DNA of 64,000 bases from NCBI GenBank assembly GCA_021325275.1, contig JAJPHL010000005.1:62001-126000 (forward strand), read 5' to 3'. Each line of letters starts with the position of its first letter. The stretch's first letter is position 1. The notes under the pieces are model-generated. The model was given only the letters and a program-made list of their open reading frames with translations, had not been told where the DNA came from and searched no databases. Positions 16,341-23,918 of the stretch are shown here, piece by piece. The DNA is from Terriglobia bacterium (GTDB taxonomy: Bacteria > Acidobacteriota > Terriglobia > JAJPHL01). The position numbers and the translations under genes were made by a program.

Positions 16341-17176
16341 CGCCGAAGCGCCTGTATGGTGAAATCGTCGTCCTTCATCGGTTCGTTATAAGCAAGCTTC
16401 TCCAAGCGCATGATCGTGCGGCTGCCGCGGCGCGCGTCGAGGATCGTCAGCGTGCGCGCGGTCCAAATGCCTTGCACGGCGGCGAAGTCCGAGTAATTCA
16501 TGCGCCGCGCCAGCGTGTCTTTCACGTAGCTCTCCGCCTGCATGAACATCCAATGATCTTTCCGCACCCACAGCTTGACGCTCGTATACTGCGATTGTTT
16601 CGCTTCTTTCGGCCGCGCCTCGATCAGCCAACAGTCCACGCCGTCGAGTTTGTCGTCGCCGAGCAGTTTGAAATCCGATTGCCCGGCGTCGCGTTCCTCC
16701 AAATCCTCGAAGCTGAAATCGGTGCCGAAAAAACGCGTCGAGCGGTCTTGAAAGGCGATGCGCCGCTCACGCTCCAGACTCGGTGTCCACATCCACTGGT
16801 CGGATGCGCGATCGGGATGATTCACGATCAAGAGCGCGACGCCCTTCACTTCGGCGGGCGCGGTGAAGATCAGCACCGACTTGCTTTCGCCGAACGAGCC
16901 TTTGCGTTTGTAGATCCAGCGTTTGTCGGTGATCTTCTTGTTGTCGATCACTTGCAGCGTGCCTTCGTATCGCTGCGAGGCGGTGCGATTGCGCTTTTGT
17001 ACTTCCTCGATGATCGTGCGCGCATCCTGTGCGAGACACCGCGAGCCGGACAAGAGCAAGGCAAAAGGCAAGAGGCAAAAGGCAAAAGGCAAAAGGACGG
17101 TACTAACGCATCGATTTCTTACTTGTAACTTTTGCCTTTTGCCTTTTGCCTTTTGCCTTGCGTTCGCTTCATTCAT
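16328..17176 (-). CDS. LolA-like outer-membrane lipoprotein-sorting protein, signal peptide encoded by hairpin H2
   Basis: A 282-residue exported protein of the LolA-like type: ARTIIEEVQKRNRTASQRYE, a long concave-sheet region (SVLIFTAPAEVKGVALLIVN), RDAGQSDFKLLGDDKLDGVD and KLWVRKDHWMFMQAESYV. Such proteins accompany permease systems and may carry hydrophobic cargo across the periplasm. The ATG at 17176 overlaps the permease stop by 8 nt. Residues 6-42 are read through hairpin H2: a Lys/Arg-rich arm, an 11-residue loop part, then LLPFAFCLLPFALLLSG, with a likely cleavage after SRCLA before QDA. The H2 copy therefore supplies the signal peptide. Confidence 0.82.
   Translation of the reverse strand: MNEANARQKAKGKRQKLQVRNRCVSTVLLPFAFCLLPFALLLSGSRCLAQDARTIIEEVQKRNRTASQRYEGTLQVIDNKKITDKRWIYKRKGSFGESKSVLIFTAPAEVKGVALLIVNHPDRASDQWMWTPSLERERRIAFQDRSTRFFGTDFSFEDLEERDAGQSDFKLLGDDKLDGVDCWLIEARPKEAKQSQYTSVKLWVRKDHWMFMQAESYVKDTLARRMNYSDFAAVQGIWTARTLTILDARRGSRTIMRLEKLAYNEPMKDDDFTIQALRREGS
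17055..17161. repeat. Hairpin element H2, (GGCAAAA)n inverted repeat, translated
   Basis: The left arm 17060-17094 has five heptamers (one is GGCAAGA), and the right arm 17130-17157 has four TTTTGCC units. The outer flanks GCAAGGCAAAAGGC and GCCTTTTGCCTTGC also pair, so the arms differ by one unit. The loop, 17095-17129, starts with GGACGG, as in H1 (complement) and H3. It lies across the 5' end of the LolA-like gene, in frame. Confidence 0.95.
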
Positions 17177-19724
17177 ATTCCAATGCCTCAACCAGCGACC
17201 CTCGCACCGCCGCCTCCGCGGGACCGAGCGCCGAAAGCAGCGCCGCACCCAAGATCACGGGGAACAACGCTAGCGCGATCGACACGGGAAATTCGTAACC
17301 GAGCCGCAAGCCGGCGACGTCGCGGCGCAAAACTTCCAGCATGTAATAAAGATAAATCGCGCCGAGCCCCAATCCCATCAGCAATCCTACTAAGCCGACC
17401 GTGACCGCCTCCATCCAAATGGTGTGGCGAATTTGATTGCGCAACGCACCGACGGCTTGCAATACGCCGAGTTCGCGGCGGCGGTCGGTGATGGAAACGG
17501 TGAGCGTATTCACGATGCCCAGAATCGCCACGAAGATCGCCACGAAAATCTGCGCGTAGCTCATGCCGAACCACTGGTCGGTGATTTTCAAGATGTAATT
17601 CCGTAACTCTTGATTCGTGAAAACGAAAAGCTTCGACTGTCCGCCGAATCGATCGAGAATTTTCTGGCGGACTTCGAGCGGTGAGACGCCTTTCGCGGTA
17701 TAAACGCGGAACAGCGAACATGTGTCGTCGTTCCAGGCGCGCTTATACAGCGTGCGGTCGATCAAGAACGTTCCTTGCTGATCGGAATAATCCTCCACGA
17801 TGCCGACAAGCGGCAGATGCAAGACACCCGCGGGCGTGGGTAAATCGACGACTTCACCGAGTCGCAAATGCTGAAGCTCCGCCAAGTTCTCGGCAGCGAT
17901 GATGCCGCGCCCGGCCGACGCTTCGCGATACATGGTGGTCTCGTCGCCCTGCACGGGGCGGCGCGGCGCGTTTTGCTGGACGCTGGTGATGTCGATGGCC
18001 ACGAGCAAAATTGGTTTGCCGCGGAAAATGATGCGCGGCGCGGAGACGTCTTGCACCACCCGCACGCCGTCGAGCTTGCGAATTGCCTCGCCGAGCGACG
18101 CCGGAAATCGATAGGTGCGCGACGCGAGATTGTCCGACGTCGCGACGACGAGATCGGGATTCAACGCAATCTCCATCCACTTAGTAATCGAGTGATAGCT
18201 GGCGCCGGCGACGCCGCCGAATCCCACGACCATGGTGAGCGACAACATCAGCGCGGCGACCGTTGCCGCGGTGCGGCGCGGCGCTTGAATCAAACTATCG
18301 GCGGCGAGCGCCCCTTCCACGGGACGCAAGCGGCTCAGCAGCGGTCGCAGCAATCGCGTGATGCCCAGCGCGATGGTCGGCGTCAGCAGCAGTGCGCCCA
18401 AAATCGTCAGCAGGAATCCGAAGTAGAAAATGAAGCGATACGCACCGAACACAAGACACCCCGCGGCGACGGCGCCAAAGATCACCGCGGCCCAGCCTCT
18501 CAAACGGGTTTCCTTTTCGGAAATCTCCTGCGCCTTTCCTTTTTGCAGCGCGGTCACCGGATTCACGCGCGACGCTTCATTCGCCGGCAGGAGCGCCGCG
18601 AACATGCTTGTGAGAACGCCCACCGCGAATGACGCGCCCAGCAGCCAAGGATCGGCGGACAACACGCCGTTGCCCGGCTGATCCAAGCCGTAAAGCGACT
18701 CGATCAAGCCGCCGATCTGGCCCATCATGCCGCGTGCCAGTCCCATGCCCAGCGCCAAACCCACCGCCGATCCGATAACGCCCTCGATGAAGCTTTCCAT
18801 CAGGAACAACGTGCGAATTTGTCCACGTCCGGCTCCTAACGCGCGCAGGATTCCGATTTCGTAGCGCCGCTGCGTCACGGCGATCGTGAAGGAGTTGTAG
18901 ATGATGAACATTCCGATCAGCAACGCGAAGACGCTTGAAATATTGATGCTGATGCGATGCGCCGCAACGATCGACTCAAACTGCGCGCCGCGATCGGTGG
19001 GCGCTTCCACGGTGAATCCCGGGCCGATCGCCTTTTGGATCGCTTGTCGTACTTGCGGGACGGTGTAGCCGTCCTTCACCGCGAGATCGATGCGGTCGAA
19101 GCGCCGGCCGCGGCCAAAGACTTTCTGCGCCGCGTACACGTCCATGACAGCGAGATTGCCGCCGAACGCGCTGGCCATGCCGCCGGCCTTCATGATGCCT
19201 CGCACGGTGAATTGCTTCGGCCCTTCCATCGTGCGCAGCGGCACACGCGAGTTCGTTTGCAAGTGATTCCGGGCCGCAAATTCGCTGGTGACCATCAAGG
19301 AATCGGCCTGCGCGAGAAACACCAGCGGATCGTCGATGACCGCCTCGTCGCCGCTCTCGAAACTGTACTCGCGCAAGCTGCGGTCGCCGGTCATGTCGAC
19401 GCCGAGGATCATCAAGTTGCCTTGACCGGGAAGATCGGTGGCCGCGACCGCTTCGATCACCGCCGACGCCGTGCGCACGCCGGGTACCGACTGCACGCGC
19501 TCGAGCACGTCTTCCTCGAAGCCGGTGTCGCCGGCGGAGATTTGCAGCTGTGTCGCGCCGGCAATCTTGTCGACGGTGTGCTGAAACGCGCCCATCACCG
19601 TTTCGTTCGCCGTGCGCATACCGACTAGCACGCCGACGCCAAGCACGATCCCCGCCGTTGTGAGCATCGTGCGCAGGAGATGCTTTCGGACGTAGGGCCA
19701 GGAGATGAGGCGGAGGAGAATCAT
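17169..19724 (-). CDS. FtsX/LolC/MacB-type ABC transporter permease
   Basis: An 851-residue inner-membrane protein with duplicated FtsX-type permease modules. The first membrane helix is at LLRTMLTTAGIVLGVGVLVG (residues 14-33), followed by a MacB-like periplasmic domain. A three-helix block begins ISSVFALLIGMFIIYNSFTIA with the coupling-helix motif RRYEIGILRALGAGRGQI. A second block near the C-terminus ends LVEALEYE and includes RRRELGVLQAVGALRNQI. It should work with the ATPase encoded just upstream to move lipoproteins or other hydrophobic cargo. ATG 19724 is chosen since the upstream open frame runs into hairpin H3. Confidence 0.88.
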   Translation of the reverse strand: MILLRLISWPYVRKHLLRTMLTTAGIVLGVGVLVGMRTANETVMGAFQHTVDKIAGATQLQISAGDTGFEEDVLERVQSVPGVRTASAVIEAVAATDLPGQGNLMILGVDMTGDRSLREYSFESGDEAVIDDPLVFLAQADSLMVTSEFAARNHLQTNSRVPLRTMEGPKQFTVRGIMKAGGMASAFGGNLAVMDVYAAQKVFGRGRRFDRIDLAVKDGYTVPQVRQAIQKAIGPGFTVEAPTDRGAQFESIVAAHRISINISSVFALLIGMFIIYNSFTIAVTQRRYEIGILRALGAGRGQIRTLFLMESFIEGVIGSAVGLALGMGLARGMMGQIGGLIESLYGLDQPGNGVLSADPWLLGASFAVGVLTSMFAALLPANEASRVNPVTALQKGKAQEISEKETRLRGWAAVIFGAVAAGCLVFGAYRFIFYFGFLLTILGALLLTPTIALGITRLLRPLLSRLRPVEGALAADSLIQAPRRTAATVAALMLSLTMVVGFGGVAGASYHSITKWMEIALNPDLVVATSDNLASRTYRFPASLGEAIRKLDGVRVVQDVSAPRIIFRGKPILLVAIDITSVQQNAPRRPVQGDETTMYREASAGRGIIAAENLAELQHLRLGEVVDLPTPAGVLHLPLVGIVEDYSDQQGTFLIDRTLYKRAWNDDTCSLFRVYTAKGVSPLEVRQKILDRFGGQSKLFVFTNQELRNYILKITDQWFGMSYAQIFVAIFVAILGIVNTLTVSITDRRRELGVLQAVGALRNQIRHTIWMEAVTVGLVGLLMGLGLGAIYLYYMLEVLRRDVAGLRLGYEFPVSIALALFPVILGAALLSALGPAEAAVRGSLVEALEYE

Positions 19725-19749
19725 TGGATTGAGGACACCCGAAGCAAAA

Positions 19750-19912
19750 CGAAGGCAAAAGGCAAAAGGCAAAAGTCAAAAGGCAAAAGTAAGGACGGAC
19801 GACCTCCAGCGGCGACGCCAGCCACGAACAAGCGCATGGGGTGCGGGCAAGAGCCAGGCGTCAAGGCGTTCACTTTTGCCTTTTGACTTTTGCCTTTTGC
19901 CTTTTGCCTTCG
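19750..19912. repeat. Hairpin element H3, 41-bp perfect inverted repeat of heptamers
   Basis: The left arm 19750-19790 (CGAA, then GGCAAAA three times, GTCAAAA, GGCAAAA, GT) and right arm 19872-19912 are exact complements. The loop is 81 bp and contains GGACGG at 19793-19798. The GTC unit sits at the same place as in H1. It lies in the gap between ABC ATPase and permease genes, is not translated, and begins 26 bp before the permease ATG. Confidence 0.95.
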
Positions 19913-19916
19913 CATT

Positions 19917-20594
19917 TTACCCACGCCGCTCATCTCCAATGATTCTTCCATCCCGCAGCGTAAGCGTCCGCTGGCAGCTCTCGGCGACCTTCGCGTCGTG
20001 CGTCACCACAAGCACCGTCGCACCCAGGCGATCGCGCAGATCGTGGATCAGCCGCAGGATTTCCGCGCCCGTGTGGCTATCGAGATTGCCGGTTGGCTCG
20101 TCGGCCAGCACGATCGGCGGAAAAATCGAAAGGGCGCGGGCGATGGCCACGCGTTGACGCTCGCCGCCGGAGAGTTCGTCGGGCTGATGCTCCATGCGCG
20201 CGCCCAATTGCACAAGCTCCAGCAATTCGCGCGAGCGCTCGTGCGCCTTCGCGCGCGTCCATCCGCGCAGGTGCAGCGGCAGCGCGACATTCTCCAGACA
20301 CGTGAGCGTGGGAAGCAGATTGAAAAACTGGAAGATGAAGCCGATCTTGTCGCGGCGAACGCGCGTCAAGTCGTCGTCGGAAATTCCCGTGAGGTTTTGG
20401 CCGTCGACAAAGATTTGCCCCGACGACGGGCGGTCGAGGCCGCCGATCAGGTTCAACAGCGTCGACTTGCCCGAGCCCGACGCGCCTACGATCGACACCA
20501 ACTCGCCCTTCGGGACGAGAAGATCGACATTTTCCAGCGCTGTTACTTTGCGCTTTCCCTCGAATTGTTTGCTGACGCCCCGTAACTCGATCAA
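19917..20594 (-). CDS. LolD/MacB-type ABC transporter ATP-binding protein
   Basis: A 225-residue ATPase with Walker A GASGSGKST, Q-loop FIFQFFNLLPTLT, signature LSGGERQRVAIARAL, Walker B IVLADEPTGNLD and the switch His in VVTHDAK. The NLLPT and EPTGNLD patterns are typical of the LolD/MacB/FtsE group. It powers the adjacent FtsX-type permease. The TTG at 20594 gives the usual family beginning LIELRGVSKQFEG. A TTG at 20660 would add 22 residues and overlap the upstream gene by 14 nt, and cannot be excluded. Confidence 0.92.
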   Translation of the reverse strand: MIELRGVSKQFEGKRKVTALENVDLLVPKGELVSIVGASGSGKSTLLNLIGGLDRPSSGQIFVDGQNLTGISDDDLTRVRRDKIGFIFQFFNLLPTLTCLENVALPLHLRGWTRAKAHERSRELLELVQLGARMEHQPDELSGGERQRVAIARALSIFPPIVLADEPTGNLDSHTGAEILRLIHDLRDRLGATVLVVTHDAKVAESCQRTLTLRDGRIIGDERRG

Positions 20595-20646
20595 ATAGAT
20601 ATGATCGCCCAGCCGGGGTGAAAGACGCGCTTTTTTTGGCGCATTT

Positions 20647-21975
20647 CTATCGTTTGGCAATTTCCGTCAACATCGCGGCGAGCGCCTTGCGAAAGTCTTC
20701 CGCGCCATGAATGTCGAACAGATGCGGGTTGAGCGGTTTCAGCGTGGCTTCGAGAGAATCGTCGCCTTCGCGCAGGCGACCCAGCCGCATTTCGTCCGGC
20801 GGAAAGCGGCCGCCGCCCGTTGGGGAACCGCCCCCGCGACGTCCGCCGCCGCGCTGTGACGGTGGCATGATAGCGGGCCGCGGAGCAGGGCCACCGTGGA
20901 TCCGCAGGTAGTAGAGTTCCGCGGTCGCCGGTTCGTCCAACTGAATCGGATGAATCTCCGTGCCTTCGGGAAACTGCATCGGGGCGGCGAGAATGATCAC
21001 GATGTGGCGTGGGGCGCTTTTTTCGCTCGACTGGAGCCGCCGTCCAATTTCGTTCTCGAAAAACTCGACGCCCTTGCCGCGATTCGCAAGCGAGCCCACG
21101 TCGATGGTGCCGGGGTTCGCTTCGCCGAATGCGTCGGCGAGTTTCGGCCAGTCGAGCGTGGCGGGCGATCCGAGATCCTGGGTAAAAGCCACGCGACGGC
21201 GCGTTAAATCAAGCACCGCAGCGGAGACGGACGAACCCATTGCGTCGACTTGCGACAAATCCTTGAGCGACGCGACGAGCCGCCCTCGCATGCGATTCTG
21301 GCGTTCGGTCGATCCCATCTCACCCGGCAAGATCATCAGCAAATCGATGCGCGCGGGCGTGCGCAGCGCGAGCGGCAAAAACAATCGTCCCGTCAGGTCG
21401 GGCTGAAACCACACGTCGGGACGTTCGGTGGACGTAACAAACTCCACCGGCGGCATGTTTCGCCACGCCACGGGCAGCGGATCGTCCTTCATAGCAGGCA
21501 CACGCACGGTTTTTCGCACGATTCCGTACTCGCGCGTTTCGTCGTCGTAGACCGCCATCGCCGCGAGATACTCGCCGGGCATCACCAGGATCGCTTGCGC
21601 GTACACCACGTCGGCCTGCTTGATGTTCGGCTTCATTTCCTTCAAGTCGAACTCGCCGTGACCTTGATAAACGTTGCGCGCCGCATCGCCGAATTGCAGG
21701 AAAAATTGCAAATGTCCCTTCGGCGGACGCTTCGCGACATCGCGGCCGTCGACGCTGATGTTCATCGTGAGTTGGAGGCGTTGGAAATCGTCCAACATCG
21801 GCGGGTCGGCGGAAACCTTCAGGGGAATCTGCCCCGCGCCGGGCGATTTCACCCACTCGCCGAACGGCACGGTGGAGAAAAAAGGATCGAGCGAGTTCTG
21901 CGCGCCCGCCGCCGTCGCCAGAGCGAGAATACAGACCGCCATCAAGGGCCCCAATTTCCGAAGCGCCATCCGCAT
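20647..21975 (-). CDS. Exported hypothetical protein heading the export operon
   Basis: A 442-residue protein with a signal peptide (KLGPLMAVCILALATAAGA, residues 7-25). The rest has beta-rich segments (RLQLTMNISVDGRDV, GHLQFFLQFGD, MPGEYLAAMAVYDDETREYG) and a region IDLLMILPGEMGSTERQNRM. A low-complexity Gly/Arg/Pro linker (RGGGRRGGGSPTGGGRFPP) precedes the C-terminal helix. I recognise no family. It is the first gene of the ATPase-permease-LolA-like-barrel operon, so a periplasmic role in that system is likely. A TATAAT hexamer lies 9 nt before the ATG; a second ATG is at 21969. Confidence 0.7.
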   Translation of the reverse strand: MRMALRKLGPLMAVCILALATAAGAQNSLDPFFSTVPFGEWVKSPGAGQIPLKVSADPPMLDDFQRLQLTMNISVDGRDVAKRPPKGHLQFFLQFGDAARNVYQGHGEFDLKEMKPNIKQADVVYAQAILVMPGEYLAAMAVYDDETREYGIVRKTVRVPAMKDDPLPVAWRNMPPVEFVTSTERPDVWFQPDLTGRLFLPLALRTPARIDLLMILPGEMGSTERQNRMRGRLVASLKDLSQVDAMGSSVSAAVLDLTRRRVAFTQDLGSPATLDWPKLADAFGEANPGTIDVGSLANRGKGVEFFENEIGRRLQSSEKSAPRHIVIILAAPMQFPEGTEIHPIQLDEPATAELYYLRIHGGPAPRPAIMPPSQRGGGRRGGGSPTGGGRFPPDEMRLGRLREGDDSLEATLKPLNPHLFDIHGAEDFRKALAAMLTEIAKR

Positions 21976-21984
21976 TGCCAGCAG

Positions 21985-21992
21985 ATTATACT
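21985..21992. promoter_or_regulatory. Overlapping divergent -10 hexamers
   Basis: TATACT (21987-21992, plus) ends 6 nt before GTG 21999. TATAAT (21990-21985, minus) ends 9 nt before ATG 21975. The two hexamers share four bases, so the divergent genes compete for one TATA block only 23 bp wide. Confidence 0.45.
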
Positions 21993-21998
21993 AAGCGC

Positions 21999-22250
21999 GT
22001 GTTCGCTCGCAAACTCCGTGTGGAAATCGAAGAGAACGGCGCGCGTCGCGCGTGTCCGCAAGATTGGATGGACCATTTTTTCATGCGCCACTTCACGGGC
22101 CTGAGTTCGTTCGATGAAACATTGCCCACGGGCGACGGCGTGCTGGAGGCGGGCCTGCGCGTGGACACTGCGGCCATCCACGCACAATTCGAACAATGGC
22201 TGCGCGGGCGAAAGATGATTTCGGCAGACGCGGTCTTGCGAATTTCTTAG
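21999..22250 (+). CDS. Small hypothetical protein
   Basis: An 83-residue protein beginning VFARKLRVEIEENGARRACP and ending WLRGRKMISADAVLRIS. It is soluble, with mixed charge, a His-containing stretch (WMDHFFMRHFTGLSSF), and no signal or membrane segment. I do not recognise a family. The GTG start is supported by a TATACT hexamer 6 nt upstream. It converges on the Sel1/TonB gene with a 2-bp gap, and its codon use looks like its neighbours. Confidence 0.55.
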   Translation: MFARKLRVEIEENGARRACPQDWMDHFFMRHFTGLSSFDETLPTGDGVLEAGLRVDTAAIHAQFEQWLRGRKMISADAVLRIS

Positions 22251-22252
22251 GA

Positions 22253-23041
22253 TTACGGCGCCGCGGGACGCGCCTTGAAATTCGCGGTCAACACTTTGCC
22301 GGCGTCCAATTCCGACGGCGTCATCTTCGGGCGAAGTTCATTGAGCAGCGCCGTGGCCTGCGCTTTCTGTCCCGGTTGACTCGCCGCCAGCGACAGCCAT
22401 TGGTACGCTTGCGTGAGATTGATGGAAACGCCGTCGCCCGCCATCAGAGCTTTGCCGAGATAGAACTCCGCCACGACATCGTTTTGCTCCGCGGCTTTTT
22501 GGAACCAGCGCGCGGCTTCCGCGCTGTCCTGCGCTACGCCTTGGCCTTGCGCATACATCATTCCCAAATAGCTTTCTGAACGCGCGTTGTCTTTGGCCGC
22601 AGCCTTGCGAAACCACAGGAGTGCGGCCGCGTAGTCTTGCGTGACGTCGCGGCCCCAGTAATATGCTTTCCCGAGACGCAGGTGCTGCGCCGCGTCATCG
22701 GTGCGCGCGGCCGCGCGCATCCAGGCCACATCGTGGCTCGCGGTGTTGCGAAACGTCACTTCGATTTGTGCGAAAACCGAGGCCGGCTCGCCGTCCTTCG
22801 TGGCGGGACGGAATTTCCACTGCAGCGCCGTCGCCTGCGCTTCTTCGTCGAGCCCCATCCCGACCCTCTTGGCGATTTTCGGGTCGCGGACTTCGCCGGC
22901 TTGATCGACGATCACTTGCACGGCAACCACGCCCTCGAAAGCGGCGTCGCGCGCCAGTTCCGTGTATTGCGGTTCCGCGCGCGATATCGGCACGGGCGGC
23001 GTAACGGACAAGGCAAGCAACAACGCGGTCAAGAACGGCAT
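22253..23041 (-). CDS. Exported TonB-C-terminal-like plus Sel1-repeat protein
   Basis: A 262-residue protein. After a short signal (MPFLTALLLALSVTPPVP) comes a TonB C-terminal-type region (EGVVAVQVIVDQAGEVRDPKI and ALQWKFRPATKDGEP, residues about 35-100). Sel1-like repeats follow (AQHLRLGKAYYWGRDV, SESYLGMMYAQGQGVAQ, AEFYLGKALMAGDGVSI). Sel1 repeats mediate protein contacts; TonB_C regions contact outer-membrane or envelope partners. The ATG at 23041 has GGAGG 5 nt upstream. An envelope adaptor is likely, but partners are unknown. Confidence 0.82.
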   Translation of the reverse strand: MPFLTALLLALSVTPPVPISRAEPQYTELARDAAFEGVVAVQVIVDQAGEVRDPKIAKRVGMGLDEEAQATALQWKFRPATKDGEPASVFAQIEVTFRNTASHDVAWMRAAARTDDAAQHLRLGKAYYWGRDVTQDYAAALLWFRKAAAKDNARSESYLGMMYAQGQGVAQDSAEAARWFQKAAEQNDVVAEFYLGKALMAGDGVSINLTQAYQWLSLAASQPGQKAQATALLNELRPKMTPSELDAGKVLTANFKARPAAP

Positions 23042-23080
23042 CGAAACCTCCATTTCTCGCGATTTTATCACTGGGCGCGG

Positions 23081-23086
23081 TACAGT
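23081..23086 (+). promoter_or_regulatory. -10-like hexamer of the exonuclease gene (leaderless)
   Basis: TACAGT ends 7 nt before the GTG at 23094 and supports that start. Confidence 0.4.
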
Positions 23087-23093
23087 AGAACGC

Positions 23094-23918
23094 GTGGAAG
23101 TTCACTTAGTCGACGGCACGTACGAATTGTTCCGCCACTTCTTCGCGCTGCCCTCCTCGCGCGACGCGCAGGGGCGCGAGATCGCGGCGGCGCGCGGCGT
23201 GGTCGGCTCGATCGATGCGATGCGCCGCGAAGGCGCCACGCACATTGGCGTGGCGACAGATCACGTGATCGAGTCGTTCCGCAACAATTTGTGGCCGGGA
23301 TACAAAACGGGAGAAGGCGTCGACCCGGTGCTGCTCGGACAATTTCCCCTGCTCGAAGAAATGCTCGCCGCGGCGGGATACGTGGTGTGGCCGATGGTGG
23401 AGTGCGAAGCCGATGACGCGCTCGCTTCGGCCGCGGCCATCGCCGCGCGCTCATCGGGCGTGGATCGGGTGATCATTTGTACGCCGGACAAAGATCTCGC
23501 ACAATGCGTGCGCGGTACGCGCGTTGTCCAACTCGATCGCCGGAAGCGCGCCTTGCGCGACGAGGCCGGCGTGGTCGCGAAGTTCGGCGTGTCGCCCGAG
23601 TCGATCCCGGACTACCTGGCGCTGGTCGGCGATTCCGCCGACGGTTTCCCGGGACTCTCCGGCTGGGGCGCGAAATCCACGGCGGCGGTGCTCGCGAAAT
23701 TCCGCCATCTCGAAGCCATCCCCGGCGACTGGCGCGAGTGGCGCGTGAATGTGTCGAGCGCGGCGGCGCTATCGTACACGCTGAAGGAAAATCGCGAACA
23801 AGCGATGTTGTTCCGCTCGCTGGCGACTTTGCGCGAGGATCTTCCGTTGTTCGAGGATGTGGAAACTCTGCGATGGAAAAAGCCCGCTTCCGCCGCTACG
23901 CCTTCGCGGGGCGCGTGA
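23094..23918 (+). CDS. Stand-alone 5'-3' exonuclease / flap endonuclease-like protein
   Basis: A 274-residue protein corresponding to the N-terminal nuclease of DNA polymerase I. The acidic metal ligands are visible: Asp in EVHLVDGTYELFR, VECEADDALAS (residues about 102-112), CTPDKDLAQ, and the helix-hairpin-helix VGDSADGFPGLSGWGAKSTAAVL. Such enzymes remove 5' flaps or RNA primers. The GTG start gives a natural beginning at the first catalytic strand. The 3' end overlaps the convergent cupin gene by 23 bp. No polymerase domain is attached. Confidence 0.87.
   Translation: MEVHLVDGTYELFRHFFALPSSRDAQGREIAAARGVVGSIDAMRREGATHIGVATDHVIESFRNNLWPGYKTGEGVDPVLLGQFPLLEEMLAAAGYVVWPMVECEADDALASAAAIAARSSGVDRVIICTPDKDLAQCVRGTRVVQLDRRKRALRDEAGVVAKFGVSPESIPDYLALVGDSADGFPGLSGWGAKSTAAVLAKFRHLEAIPGDWREWRVNVSSAAALSYTLKENREQAMLFRSLATLREDLPLFEDVETLRWKKPASAATPSRGA

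Noticed and set aside
16165-16391. Small plus-strand open frames made of FCLLPFA or KGKRQK repeats in and near hairpins H1-H3
   Set aside because: They exist only because the heptamer has no stop in any frame. They lack start signals and independent sequence; only the two minus-strand frames anchored to real genes are accepted.
19724-19772. Extending the permease start into hairpin H3
   Set aside because: It would add residues from the repeat before a normal FtsX-type N-terminus (MILLRLISWPYVRKHLL). ATG 19724 matches the family.
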